A DNA stretch of 27,881 bases from DAISLF01 sp964517345 (GCA_964517345.1 CAZFBZ010000015.1:1-27881), one strand, 5' to 3'; counted from the stretch's first letter, positions 5,810 through 15,071 are shown. Numbers and translations: made by a program. The notes: a model not told the origin generated them from the letters alone.

Positions 5810-6075
5810 TTCGCCCCCCGCAGCACGGTGAGCAGAAGGTCGGCCAGGTCCGGGATCTTCCCGTGTGCCGATCCCTGCACCACGAACCACAGCGCCAGCG
5901 CCAGAGCTTGCAAGGCCCGCTCGTGCCACGTCATGCGGGTTGCGTGGCGATCCAGCGCCTCGGCGTGATCCTCCTGTTTCACCTCGATGCGGACGATGCG
6001 TCCTTCCAAGTGGTTGGAGTGCTCCGGCGCCGGCGAGTTCTGAAGCCACGGCCAGGAGCTTCGCGGATGTTCCAT
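5806..6075 (-). CDS. Small membrane-associated protein, XhlA-like holin candidate (89 aa)
   Basis: I chose the ATG at 6075, which has GAGG about ten bases upstream; an ATG at 6090 would add five residues. The middle (EGRIVRIEVKQEDHAEALDR) is a charged probable coiled coil. It is followed by TWHERALQALALALWFVVQG, a hydrophobic segment, and a C-terminal hydrophobic helix. A charged coil plus one membrane segment resembles XhlA/holin-type proteins, and the gene lies between the spanins and the 29-residue membrane protein. The assignment is by architecture and location only. Confidence 0.55.
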   Translation of the reverse strand: MEHPRSSWPWLQNSPAPEHSNHLEGRIVRIEVKQEDHAEALDRHATRMTWHERALQALALALWFVVQGSAHGKIPDLADLLLTVLRGAK

Positions 6076-6111
6076 CAGGCATGGCCTCAAATCACCTTTC
6101 TGGACTCGTCA

Positions 6112-6384
6112 TCACTTCTTCGCCTGAGCCAGGAGAGAGTCCCGGCAGACGACGCGCTTGTCCAGCAACTCGCCGTACCGATCCTTGGCGAGACGCCGAT
6201 CGCGAGCAGCCTCGTCGAGCGAGATGTCACGGTCCGGCAGTGTCGGGAACGGCTTGTCCTTCGAAACGCATTCGGCTGCATAGCGAGGCGGCTCCGGCGG
6301 GGCCGCGACGAGCTTGATCTCAGGAGGCTCCTTGCTGCACCCGACGAACGCAACCGCAACGCTCAGGATCAGAGCGCGTGTCAT
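6112..6384 (-). CDS. Outer-membrane spanin-like lipoprotein (Rz1 analogue)
   Basis: The product (90 aa) begins MTRALILSVAVAFVGCSKEP: a short signal sequence with a lipobox-like AFVGC, so Cys16 should be lipidated and the protein exported to the outer membrane. A Pro-rich stretch (KEPPEIKLVAAPPEPPRYA) follows, typical of o-spanins, then a charged helical region. The start overlaps the stop of the upstream membrane protein (ATGA), the separate-gene Rz/Rz1 arrangement. Together the pair should span the periplasm and fuse the membranes in the last step of lysis. Confidence 0.75.
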   Translation of the reverse strand: MTRALILSVAVAFVGCSKEPPEIKLVAAPPEPPRYAAECVSKDKPFPTLPDRDISLDEAARDRRLAKDRYGELLDKRVVCRDSLLAQAKK

Positions 6385-6803
6385 TTGTTGAGCTCCCGCG
6401 CGATGTCTCTCGGGTAGACGATCGCCTTGTCTGTTCTCTTGGAAAGGGCACGCTCCAAGTCTCCAACGCGTTGTCTTGCGGCTTCGAGGTCTTCCGCAGC
6501 GGCAGCCCGCGCCTTTGCCGCTGCGGCTTCCGACGCCGCGTGCATTGCCGCTCTGGCTTCAGTCGCCTGCCTATAGGCATCGGCCAGCTTTGACTTCCAT
6601 TCTCCGTCGGCCGCGGCCCTCTCTTGCGACCTGATCGTGTGAACGCCCCAGACGAGCAGGATGAGCAAAGCGACGACGCCGACGATCACGGCAATAGCCG
6701 TTGCGGCTTCTTTGTTGAAGAACCGCCCGGCTGCGGTTTTTATCCCGGCAGCCTTGGCAAGCCACCATGCTCCGGAGAGGAGAAAGGACGGGATTGCGAA
6801 CAT
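6381..6803 (-). CDS. Inner-membrane spanin-like protein (Rz analogue)
   Basis: The product (140 aa) begins MFAIPSFLLSGAWWLAKAAG and has a strong transmembrane helix at about 33-57 (AIAVIVGVVALLILLVWGV). A long Ala/Glu/Arg-rich coiled coil follows (about 58-125). One membrane anchor plus a long periplasmic coil is the i-spanin plan, although here the anchor is preceded by about 30 residues. I chose this ATG because it lies two bases after the endolysin stop; the much longer open frame upstream overlaps the endolysin and is a shadow. It pairs with the lipoprotein gene just downstream. Confidence 0.75.
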   Translation of the reverse strand: MFAIPSFLLSGAWWLAKAAGIKTAAGRFFNKEAATAIAVIVGVVALLILLVWGVHTIRSQERAAADGEWKSKLADAYRQATEARAAMHAASEAAAAKARAAAAEDLEAARQRVGDLERALSKRTDKAIVYPRDIARELNK

Positions 6804-6805
6804 GG

Positions 6806-7672
6806 TCAACCCCCTTGGCGGAGCTTGGCTGCGCGGCGAAGCCACCAATAGGCGGCACCGAGTACGGTCACGGCGCCGACCCAGAACGTCGGAGAAGCCG
6901 CGATATGGAGGAGGAGATCGCCCACCGCGAATGGCTTCCCGCTCTGAGCAACCTTGCCGAATGCGCCGCTCACCTCCGTCGAGACCTGCCAGCCGCCGAC
7001 GCCGCCGACGGTGACGGCCGCCGGCCCTTCCGTCGTCCCGGCCATGCTGCTCGGCGGTCCTGGCGTGCGCTGATGCTCGGCGGCGGGGTCTGGCTTCTGA
7101 GCGTGCAGGATGACGCTGCGGTCGAGACGCGCCAACTCTGCCGCGATCGGCATCGCACCCGGCTGCTGCGAGATTGCGGCGGCCGAGTAAATGCCGTCTG
7201 CGGTGAACTTCCCCCGCGTGTAGTGGTTCGTTCCGCTCCACAGGTACGGGCTGACGGTGCGTCCGCCCTGGCGATAGCCGAGCCCGTTATAGCGCTCGAG
7301 CGCGGCGGCGAGCGCCGTCACGGTCCACTCCTCGACCCGGTCGAGCTTGTCGCAGCGGAGCGCGTCGGCGGCGCTCTCCTCCCACGAGAAAGGCGGCTTG
7401 CCCTGCAGCGGACGGCCGCGCGGCACCTGCACGGTGCGGGCGGTCAGCGGGTCGCCGTTGTGGAGATGCCGGCCGAAGTCGCAGGTCGCCTCGAGGTGGT
7501 GGATGATGCCGATCACCCACCACGGCACGCCGGTCTCCGCCTCGACGGCGGTGTAGCGCTCGCGGCCCGCGATGATCTTATTCGCAGCGCCAGTAACACG
7601 ACCGCTCCACTCTTCACGAACCACCATGGACGACCATAGAGATTCGTATTCGTGCCTCAGCGCGTCGGTCAT
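6806..7672 (-). CDS. Lysozyme-like endolysin with C-terminal membrane segment
   Basis: The product is 288 aa from the ATG at 7672; a GTG at 7678 is better spaced from AGGAGGGGG and may be the true start. Residues 20-190 contain a lysozyme-fold family pattern: TGVPWWVIGIIHHLEATCDF, HLHNGDPLTARTVQVPRGRP and SPYLWSGTNHY. Glu61 in HHLEA is the likely catalytic acid. It should cleave peptidoglycan. Residues 200-245 are a Pro/Gly/Thr linker and 255-278 (LHIAASPTFWVGAVTVLGAA) a transmembrane helix followed by a basic tail. A membrane-held endolysin is unusual, though I recall similar tails in related prophages. Confidence 0.78.
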   Translation of the reverse strand: MTDALRHEYESLWSSMVVREEWSGRVTGAANKIIAGRERYTAVEAETGVPWWVIGIIHHLEATCDFGRHLHNGDPLTARTVQVPRGRPLQGKPPFSWEESAADALRCDKLDRVEEWTVTALAAALERYNGLGYRQGGRTVSPYLWSGTNHYTRGKFTADGIYSAAAISQQPGAMPIAAELARLDRSVILHAQKPDPAAEHQRTPGPPSSMAGTTEGPAAVTVGGVGGWQVSTEVSGAFGKVAQSGKPFAVGDLLLHIAASPTFWVGAVTVLGAAYWWLRRAAKLRQGG

Positions 7673-7700
7673 CCTCACGTTGTCCCCCTCCTGAAGTCGC

Positions 7701-8288
7701 TCACGCGACCGCGTCCATCTCGGCCTTGGCCGTCGCGACGATGCCGGCAATCGCATCGAGGGAGGCCGCCGAGATGGCGGTCATCGCCGCCTGACGGAGA
7801 AGCGATAGCTTCGATCCGGCGATGTGAGCCGTAGCACGCGCTGAGATACGGGCCGCGATCCTCTGATCTGCGGTCTGGCCGTGGATCGCACCTTCCGCCT
7901 CCATGATCGCGCGGTTTGCAGACGCGACGGCAGGGTCCGGGGAAGAGCAGCGGATCGCGATCTCGGCCATGATCTCGCGCTCCTGAGTCCTGGCCGGGTT
8001 CCCAAGAAAAAACGTCGACCAGGCGACCATGAAGAACTGGTCGACATCGGCGATAGCGGTCGCCCTGATTTCGTCGGGGCTGCGCGGCGTGACGACCCAG
8101 ACAGCGACGACCTGATCGCCCTGTATTTTGTAGTCCGGGCCAGCGCACGAGTGCGTGGCCCGGTCGTAGTCCGGAGCGCTGCCGGAGACGGCTCTCCAGC
8201 CGTCCCGCATGTGCTCAGGGAGCGAGTCGAGACCCATGTCGCGGGTCTCGACCACTGAGCCGTCCTCAACCCGAGCGATCCTATGCAT
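7701..8288 (-). CDS. Tail-associated protein downstream of the fibre (possible fibre assembly protein)
   Basis: I start at the ATG at 8288, two bases after the fibre stop; the upstream in-frame start lies inside the fibre gene. The 195-residue product has a beta-rich N-terminal half with GPDYKIQGDQVVAVWVVTPR, a strand pattern common in small proteins encoded behind tail fibres, followed by SPDEIRATAIADVDQFF and an Ala-rich helical C-terminal half. Position suggests fibre assembly or a fibre-tip role. No family is securely recognised. Confidence 0.6.
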   Translation of the reverse strand: MHRIARVEDGSVVETRDMGLDSLPEHMRDGWRAVSGSAPDYDRATHSCAGPDYKIQGDQVVAVWVVTPRSPDEIRATAIADVDQFFMVAWSTFFLGNPARTQEREIMAEIAIRCSSPDPAVASANRAIMEAEGAIHGQTADQRIAARISARATAHIAGSKLSLLRQAAMTAISAASLDAIAGIVATAKAEMDAVA

Positions 8289-8290
8289 GA

Positions 8291-11200
8291 TCAACCCGCC
8301 CAAGCCGGAATGACATAGTCAGAACCTCCGATTTTGATTTTCAGCCAGTGTGCGGGGTTTCCAGCAGCCGGCGAGTTGGTCAGCGTCCCGGTCGATGACC
8401 CGGAGCCGCTGGTCTGGCCGGTGAACAGCAGGCCGCGATCCGTCGTGATCGTGGCCCCGTTCGTATCCACTTTCAGCTTCTCGGAGTAGCCAGACCCGCC
8501 GCGGAAGTGGAATCCGCCAGTGCCGCTCGTTCCGGCGTCCCAGTAGAAATCCCCCGTCGAAGACGCGGAGCCTCCATTGCCGAGCGTGATGGCGCCGCCA
8601 ACAGTGAAGTTCACAACTCCGGATACGTTCCCGCTGTCGTCGATCGTGACCGGAGACGACTGGATCGTTGCACCGCCTGTGCCGTCCGCGCGCAACACTC
8701 TGTTGTCGGTCGCGCCTGTCGTGCCGCCCATCGACCCGGTTGCCGTGATCGTCGTGCCCGAGATGCTGAGCCCGCTTCCCGCCGTCAGGTACTCGTAGGT
8801 GCCGGCGCTATCGTCCCAGAATAGGATACGGTCAGCGCCGGGGTCGATCGGCATCGTCGGCAGATACCGCGTGGTCGAGCAGCTATCCGTGAAAGACCCA
8901 GACATATCCGCCTGAGGACCCCACAGCGGGCGAAGGCATGCGGACGCGATCACGGCGGCATAGCTGATCCGGTTGTGGAACACGTGGATATCGTCGCCGT
9001 CGACGAGGCTGATTCCGACCGGCGTAGATTCGCAGGTGTTCCCGACGATCAGGCCTCCGAAGACCTCGCGCGCTGCGATCAGATCGGCAGTGTTGCGGAC
9101 CGCGATATCGGTCGAATTGCCCTCGAAGTAGTTCGAGCGGATCTCGAAATTATAGCACGATCTGACCTCGAGCCCGCCTGCGCACCCCTCGATGTTGTTG
9201 TTGAGAATCTTCATCCCACCGCCCTCGGATACGAGGACGCCGATCGACCCTGAGAAGAAGACCCGGTTCCGCTCGATGGTAACGCCCTGGCTCTCGGCGA
9301 GCACGGAGAATGTCAGGGTAACGCCTGTCGCGGTCGCCGTGGCGGCCAGGGAGATGGTGATCTGATTTAGAGATGGATCGATAGCCGAGACGACCGTGAG
9401 GGCTGGGATTCCTGATCCTGAAACACCCATGCCGACAGAGATACCGGATTTGCTCGAAACGGCGACGGTGGTGCTCCCGTTCGTCGTGTTGCACGTCGGG
9501 GTAGGTTGCCCGGAGTAGTTCTTCCGGAACGCCTTGACGTAGATCCCGCTGCTCCCCGGTTTGTCGATCTCGTTGCCGATGACGGTCGCCGAAGAGCAGC
9601 CATCAAGAAGGATCGCGTGCCCCCCGCAACAGACGGTGCTCGCGCCAGATGTCGCGAAATCCTTGAAGTAACAGTCCTCGATCAGCAGCAAAGGCGCTGT
9701 CCGCGCGTGGATGCAATGGTCCCCGGCTCCGGAGTTCGCCTGGAAATGCACGCCGGTGATGCTGCAGCCGGACACGTAGTTGACGTTGTTGTCATAATCG
9801 AACATCAGCGCCGGACCCGTCCCGGTCATGCGGATGCCCGAGTGATTTCCGATAACATGCACGTTGTATTGCTGAATCTTGAGCGTCGTGTTGGTCGCGT
9901 AGATCTTCCCAGGAGTCAGCAGCACGACGGTCGGCCGGTGCTTCTGCGTCGTCGAAATCGTCGCGACGCTGTCGAACATCGCCTGCAGGGCGGTGTAGTC
10001 GTTGGTGCCGAGTCCCGTGGACGGGTTGAAATCACCGACGGCTCCGTAATTCTCCGGCACCAGAACCTCAGCTCCGAGGGTCTGAAAATAGCGAACGAGG
10101 CCGGACGAATTCTTGTAGGCGAGCGTGTCGGCCGATCCCGGCGCGGCAACACCGTACAGCCGCAACTTGTTCGACCCTGGCGCAAACGGCGTCGCTGCGA
10201 CGGTGATGTCCTGCGCCGTCAGCGTCTTGCCCGTCAGCGTTTGCGTCGCCGTCGTCCCGACGACCTGCTCGGCGATATTCGCCGGATCGTAGGTCGCCTT
10301 GTTCATGTCGCCGGTGCCGTTGTTCCCGGTGCGCTCGAACATGACGGCGAGAACGTCGTTGTTCGCCGGAAGCGACCCGGAGGCAGACACCGACGAGACA
10401 GGGATAGTCCAATAGGTCGAGTTGTCCGTGAACGTGCTCGTGTACTCGGCCTCGATGAACTTCGTGCGATCCGAGACCGTGAACACGCGAATATGCCCAC
10501 GGTGCGCGGTGTTCGTCGAATCGTCCTGCGCTCCAATCAGAGTGCCGAGGGATTCCCCATTACGGCCGGTCTTGCTGATGTTGATCGACGTGACGCTGGC
10601 CGGCGTGGCGCTGTTGAAGATCATTTTGCCGCTGCCAGGATCGCCGCTGGTCGCGGTGTTGAAGGCGTAATCGAGGCCGGTGTTTGGGCCGGTCGCTCCG
10701 GTCGCTCCGGTTGGGCCGGTCGCCCCGGTTAGACCGGTGGCACCCGTCGCACCAGTCGACCCCTTCTCTCCGGCGACACCAATCGCCCATGAGGTATAGG
10801 TTCCGGAGCCTAGCGCGTTGTCAGCAGTGATCGAGAGCGTCGAGCCGCTGTAGCTGGAGATCGTCCCCTCGATGTAGTTCGAGGCGTCGTAGGAGACCCG
10901 CACGCGCTGGCCTGTGACGTAGGCGTATCCGGCCTGCGTCGTCCACGTCTTCGTGCCGCTCGAGCCGATCGCGACCGACGAGGCCGACGTGCCGCCGTAG
11001 CCGGAGCCGGTGGCGCCCTGGATGCCCTGCGGCCCCTGAAGCGACGTCAGGTCGACAATCGTTACATGAGCGTAGACCTCGACGGAGCCCGTCGGCTCTG
11101 CCGACGGGATGCCAAGTGCGGCCGTGCCGCCAGCGGTGCCGCCGACCCAATATTGCAGCTCAATGACGGCCTCGCTCGTAACCGTCAAAACGGAACTGCG

Positions 11201-12409
11201 CCCATGCTGGCCCTCGACGGTGCCCGGCGTATGTCCAGCCGAGTCGGCTGCATATCCCAAGAAGTAACCTGAAAGAATAGGATCAGGAGTTGCTGTTCCT
11301 GAAATCACCTTGAGGCGTGATTGAGATGTCGTTGTTTGATTCAGAGCTTGCGCAAATGAGACGAGATATGTCCCAACAGGAAGCGTGATCTGGCTCGACG
11401 CCAATGAACATCCCGTAATAGTGTTTTTTACGGACGTGTTTAGGGTCCGCTTTGTCCAAGCGCCGTATGTCGCCGACCCACCGACGGTCCCGTTGCTTTC
11501 TTGGTGCTCAAAAACCGCACATTCGAGCGTAGACGACGTCGGAGCCGTGACGTTGGACCAGTCGGTCCATGCGCTCCCGTTGTAGACTGTGCGGACATCC
11601 TCGTCGGAGACCCAGCACGCCCACCCGTCCGCCGGGACGTACTCGATCCACCCGCCCGATCCGTTGGCCTCGTAGATGCGTCCCGCCGTCCACGGCGACA
11701 CGGCGTCCGACGCCGCGAGGTAGCGCGTGCCTGGGCTCTGCCCCGTCGGCGGCGTGGCGAGACGGTCGGCGACGATGATGTCACCCTGCGAGGCGATGGC
11801 GAGCTCGCCGCCCTCGGCGATCATGTACCAGTGCACCGCGTCGGAAACGAGCGTGACCGACTCTCCAGGCGTCCGCAGAATGCGTCGGTAAGACCCGCCG
11901 TCGGTGATGATGACGGCTCCGGCCGTACCCTTGTGGCGAAGGATGGTCCAATAGCCGTCGGTGACGCTCGTCGCCGCAAGCAGCGTGACGGTCACATCGC
12001 CCGAGGTCGGGTCGATGTTCTGCACCTCGCCGATTTCATCCTCGTCGAGCGTGAACGACGACGTCTTGACGTTGACGGGGGTCGACGGCGCCGACGGCGT
12101 GCTCTCGGACGTCGCCGTGATCGGCGTCACGGGCAGGTTGTCGACGGCCGGGATAACGGTGACGTCCGCCGACGTCTTCATGATTATTTTGTAATCGCCG
12201 CCGTCCGGGTCGAGGAACCAGGCCGGGAAACGACCAGCGCCGTCGGCGACGAGAGGGTTTGTGTGCGTCGCCGATCCGGCCGCGTTGGAATAGATCGTGC
12301 GCGGCGTGAGCGTGCCCGCGTCGTAGACGTACAGCTTCGCCCCCGGCAGGGCCGCGGCGTTGTCGTCGAGCGCGAAGTCGCGGGGGAGGTTCTGGAAGGC
12401 AAAGGTCAT
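8291..12409 (-). CDS. Tail fibre / tailspike, modular, with collagen-like repeats and a beta-helix
   Basis: This 1372-residue protein is the probable host-binding structure. Residues 1-95 (LPGAKLYVYDAGTLTPRTIY, DPDGGDYKIIMK) resemble a particle-binding fibre N-terminus. A short GPQGIQGATG lies at 459-468, and Gly-X-Y collagen-like repeats at 547-575. A right-handed beta-helix, pectate-lyase style, runs from about 783 (NYGAVGD) to 1170. It is interrupted at about 970-1035 by a separate Ser/Thr/Val-rich module (NGSTTVAVSSKSGISVGMGV, ending ATATGVTLTFS). The C-terminal 140 residues are a Gly/Ser/Thr-rich tip. Beta-helix tailspikes often cleave surface polysaccharide, but no active site is certain here. 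Confidence 0.85.
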   Translation of the reverse strand: MTFAFQNLPRDFALDDNAAALPGAKLYVYDAGTLTPRTIYSNAAGSATHTNPLVADGAGRFPAWFLDPDGGDYKIIMKTSADVTVIPAVDNLPVTPITATSESTPSAPSTPVNVKTSSFTLDEDEIGEVQNIDPTSGDVTVTLLAATSVTDGYWTILRHKGTAGAVIITDGGSYRRILRTPGESVTLVSDAVHWYMIAEGGELAIASQGDIIVADRLATPPTGQSPGTRYLAASDAVSPWTAGRIYEANGSGGWIEYVPADGWACWVSDEDVRTVYNGSAWTDWSNVTAPTSSTLECAVFEHQESNGTVGGSATYGAWTKRTLNTSVKNTITGCSLASSQITLPVGTYLVSFAQALNQTTTSQSRLKVISGTATPDPILSGYFLGYAADSAGHTPGTVEGQHGRSSVLTVTSEAVIELQYWVGGTAGGTAALGIPSAEPTGSVEVYAHVTIVDLTSLQGPQGIQGATGSGYGGTSASSVAIGSSGTKTWTTQAGYAYVTGQRVRVSYDASNYIEGTISSYSGSTLSITADNALGSGTYTSWAIGVAGEKGSTGATGATGLTGATGPTGATGATGPNTGLDYAFNTATSGDPGSGKMIFNSATPASVTSINISKTGRNGESLGTLIGAQDDSTNTAHRGHIRVFTVSDRTKFIEAEYTSTFTDNSTYWTIPVSSVSASGSLPANNDVLAVMFERTGNNGTGDMNKATYDPANIAEQVVGTTATQTLTGKTLTAQDITVAATPFAPGSNKLRLYGVAAPGSADTLAYKNSSGLVRYFQTLGAEVLVPENYGAVGDFNPSTGLGTNDYTALQAMFDSVATISTTQKHRPTVVLLTPGKIYATNTTLKIQQYNVHVIGNHSGIRMTGTGPALMFDYDNNVNYVSGCSITGVHFQANSGAGDHCIHARTAPLLLIEDCYFKDFATSGASTVCCGGHAILLDGCSSATVIGNEIDKPGSSGIYVKAFRKNYSGQPTPTCNTTNGSTTVAVSSKSGISVGMGVSGSGIPALTVVSAIDPSLNQITISLAATATATGVTLTFSVLAESQGVTIERNRVFFSGSIGVLVSEGGGMKILNNNIEGCAGGLEVRSCYNFEIRSNYFEGNSTDIAVRNTADLIAAREVFGGLIVGNTCESTPVGISLVDGDDIHVFHNRISYAAVIASACLRPLWGPQADMSGSFTDSCSTTRYLPTMPIDPGADRILFWDDSAGTYEYLTAGSGLSISGTTITATGSMGGTTGATDNRVLRADGTGGATIQSSPVTIDDSGNVSGVVNFTVGGAITLGNGGSASSTGDFYWDAGTSGTGGFHFRGGSGYSEKLKVDTNGATITTDRGLLFTGQTSGSGSSTGTLTNSPAAGNPAHWLKIKIGGSDYVIPAWAG

Positions 12410-12460
12410 GGGGTCGCCTCGGCGAGGACGTTGCGGACGAGCAGGGAAGGGGGAACGCTG

Positions 12461-12769
12461 TTACGGTATCGCGAGAGGGTTCATCGGCCTGCGCGGGGGA
12501 GGCTGCGCTTCGCCGGCATGCATCAGCGGGTTTACAGGGCCTCGCATCGGCGTGCGCTGCGGCGGCTGAGGAGCCGGGCCAGACACCTCCTGTGGGGCTG
12601 CCGTAAACTTTCCACTGGCAGGATCACGGTAGCCGTGGGGCGTATCGATCGGCGAGTTCTCGGCGGGCTTGTGAGGATAGGTCTTGCGGTAGTCGCCGAT
12701 TGTCCGCTCGACCTCTGCCAGGAGAGCAGAGAATTCCTCTTGAGAAAGACCTGATGGTTGTTCTGGCAT
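12461..12769 (-). CDS. Small Pro-rich protein between ejection and fibre genes, 102 aa
   Basis: The start is one base after the ejection-protein stop (TGAGATG). The N-terminal 35 residues form a helical acidic segment (LSQEEFSALLAEVERTIGDY); the rest is Pro-rich and disordered, with a repeated PxNPL-type pattern near the end (GPVNPLMHAG and RPMNPLAIP). The neighbouring 766-residue protein ends with similar short NPL motifs (SINPLAADRR, PDNPLTRR), which suggests the two share a partner or belong to one structure. The function is not known. Confidence 0.65.
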   Translation of the reverse strand: MPEQPSGLSQEEFSALLAEVERTIGDYRKTYPHKPAENSPIDTPHGYRDPASGKFTAAPQEVSGPAPQPPQRTPMRGPVNPLMHAGEAQPPPRRPMNPLAIP

Positions 12770-12770
12770 C

Positions 12771-15071
12771 TCAGCGCCTCGTCAACGGGTTGTCGGGACG
12801 GCGATCCGCCGCAAGCGGGTTGATTGACGGAACGGTGAAGGCCGGGACGTTCCTGGCGATTGCCCCCTGCCCACGCTCGCGGGCAGCCATCGTTCCTTCG
12901 AGCCGGCGAAGGAAAGCGACCTGCTCGCGCGGGTTCATGGTGACGAGAATGTTGGCGATCTCGGCGTTCTGCGCTTCGGTGAGGCGAGCCCCGACGCGCT
13001 GCGCGGCAAGCTCAATCATCTTCTTTGGGTTGAGGCCGACGGACCACGCCGTCGCCACCTGACCGGGGAGACCGAGGTCGGATTGTTCCGCCTGAAGGCC
13101 AGCGGTCTGAGACCCGCCGAGCGAGCGCATGGTCCGTGTGGCCTGAACCTCCTTGTCGATTGCTCGGAAGAACGCGGCAGCCTGCCGCGGCCCGAGGATG
13201 ACTTCGAGGATCTGACGAGCGGCCGGCGTCGTGAACTGGCTCGCCACATCGTGACCAGGCCTCGCGTTCATCACGCGGTCGAGCATGCCGCGGGCAAGGC
13301 CTTCGCGGAACATTTCCTGACGGAGCGCAAGGACGGCGTCCTGCGCGTCCTTCGGCATGTGCACCGAGGATCGAAGCTGGCGAATGGTCTGTGGATTCGA
13401 AAGCTTCTGCCACTCGGACAGGATTTCCCGCGTCTTCCCGCCGAACTTGAGCGATGCCGCCTGACCCATTTCGAGCATGCGCTCGACGAGGCGGCCATCC
13501 GCGAACAGGTCATTCGCTTCCTTCCATGCCGGGTTCTGCTGCCCGACGCGAGTCATCAGCGTTTGCTTGATCTGCTCAAGCTCGCGCGTCATGGGCGTTG
13601 CGCCGCGCAGCCCCTTGGACGCCTCGATGAGTTGGTCGAGCTCGAGCTTTGCATCCTGCCATTGACGGAGCGTCGCAATGGGCTGGCCGTTGGGCTCGAG
13701 GAGATCGGCCACACGCTGCATGCCCTTGCCGATGTCGCCGGCACGGCCTTGCGAGGCCTGCCGTATGGACGCGATCTCGGCCGAGAGGTTGACCGGCTTC
13801 GCCGTTTGCTCGGCGATGTAATAGTACGCCCGCTCAAGCTGGCGGACCTGATCGAGCCGGGCCTCGACGCTTGTTGCGACCGGCGTCCCGGCCGGGCTGA
13901 TGCTTCCCTTCACGCGACCCGGAGCGACATAGGTTTCGATCGCGGTCGCGACACGGTCGGCCGCTTCGATCTGGCGGGGGACGAGTGTTTCCTGAACGAT
14001 GGAGCGCGCTTCTCCTGGCATGGACGAGACGCCCTTCATCTTCCAGAGCGTCGACTCGCCGCCGCCCGGCTTGCCGGAGAACCGCATCACCTGATCGACC
14101 AGAGTCATCGGCGCTTCGAAGCTCGCCGGAGTGTCGGCCTGGATGCGGGCTGCGAGATCGCCGGGCCTCACCCGATCGCGGGCGAGAGTGCGCATCAAGA
14201 CGTTGTCGGCCGCTGTGCGTGGCGTCGCCATCTCGTCGGTGGCCTGCAACGCGGGACCGAGGGCACGCCCGATCCTGGCGGCGACGTATCCGCCGGCCCC
14301 GCCGAGGGCCGCGCCGAGACCACCATACCCCGCCGCTGTCGCCGCACGGGAGGCCAGGTCATCGCCAACCGTACCCTCTGGATTGCCGCCCGCTCCGAAG
14401 CCTTGGACGCCGGACAAGCCAGCCGCCGCGAGCGCGCTGCGCCCCGCCATCTGCAACGGTGTTCTCGCCGCCGCGATGTAGCGCGCGCCACCGGCGGGGG
14501 TGAGCATCCACGGGAGAGTGCCGGCAAGTTCGGCCGCGCCGGCCGTCATCGGGTTCTTCTCAGCGAAGGCTGAACGTCGCGCCTGCTCGTCTACGAGCTG
14601 CTTCTTGTACTCCGGCGACGGAAATAACGTGTCCTTGATCAGACCCGTTGCCATCCCGACAGGAGTAGACCTTTCGAGCGCCATCAAGGCCGCCCCGGTT
14701 CCTCCGTCGATGTTCTGGCCGTGCGTCATCGCCGCCTTGCGGCCGGCCTCGATCTCGTCGTCAAAGCCAAGGGAGAGGCCCTGACGAAGAGAACGGATGA
14801 CGCCCATCGCCATGCCGACCTTCGGCACCCACTTCGTGCCGTCGAATTCCAGCTCCTCGCCGGTTTTCGGGTTGCGTGCGACGGGCCGGGCCGGGGCCTC
14901 CGGCAGCATCTCAGATGGGGTCCCCATCGGGTCGACCGCCACCGGTGCCAGCGGCTCGGCGAGCTTCGCGGCGGCCGCAACCTGCTGCGGGCCGGCCTTG
15001 ACCCACTGGCGGCCGTCGAACTCGATCATCTCGCCCGTGGTCGGGTTGACGGCGCGAACTGGATCGCTCAT
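12771..15071 (-). CDS. Large internal virion / DNA ejection protein (P22 gp16-like position)
   Basis: The 766-residue product occupies the slot of the largest P22 ejection protein. The N-terminus has two copies of a 21-residue module (residues 6-26 and 64-84) built on NPxTGExxEFDGxxWV. A Gly/Ala-rich helical stretch follows (about 205-265, AALAAAGLSGVQGFG and GAALGGAGGYVAARIG) that could insert in membranes, then long helical segments to the C-terminus. Such proteins leave the capsid with the DNA and help it cross the envelope. The gene overlaps its upstream neighbour by ATGA. Confidence 0.72.
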   Translation of the reverse strand: MSDPVRAVNPTTGEMIEFDGRQWVKAGPQQVAAAAKLAEPLAPVAVDPMGTPSEMLPEAPARPVARNPKTGEELEFDGTKWVPKVGMAMGVIRSLRQGLSLGFDDEIEAGRKAAMTHGQNIDGGTGAALMALERSTPVGMATGLIKDTLFPSPEYKKQLVDEQARRSAFAEKNPMTAGAAELAGTLPWMLTPAGGARYIAAARTPLQMAGRSALAAAGLSGVQGFGAGGNPEGTVGDDLASRAATAAGYGGLGAALGGAGGYVAARIGRALGPALQATDEMATPRTAADNVLMRTLARDRVRPGDLAARIQADTPASFEAPMTLVDQVMRFSGKPGGGESTLWKMKGVSSMPGEARSIVQETLVPRQIEAADRVATAIETYVAPGRVKGSISPAGTPVATSVEARLDQVRQLERAYYYIAEQTAKPVNLSAEIASIRQASQGRAGDIGKGMQRVADLLEPNGQPIATLRQWQDAKLELDQLIEASKGLRGATPMTRELEQIKQTLMTRVGQQNPAWKEANDLFADGRLVERMLEMGQAASLKFGGKTREILSEWQKLSNPQTIRQLRSSVHMPKDAQDAVLALRQEMFREGLARGMLDRVMNARPGHDVASQFTTPAARQILEVILGPRQAAAFFRAIDKEVQATRTMRSLGGSQTAGLQAEQSDLGLPGQVATAWSVGLNPKKMIELAAQRVGARLTEAQNAEIANILVTMNPREQVAFLRRLEGTMAARERGQGAIARNVPAFTVPSINPLAADRRPDNPLTRR

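Noticed and set aside
9506..10732. 408-residue plus-strand frame inside the tail fibre
   Set aside because: It is antisense to the fibre, Arg-rich and without motifs; the fibre frame has recognisable repeats and beta-helix pattern.
8291..12409. Diversity-generating retroelement acting on the tail fibre
   Set aside because: No reverse transcriptase gene or template-repeat pair was seen in the window.
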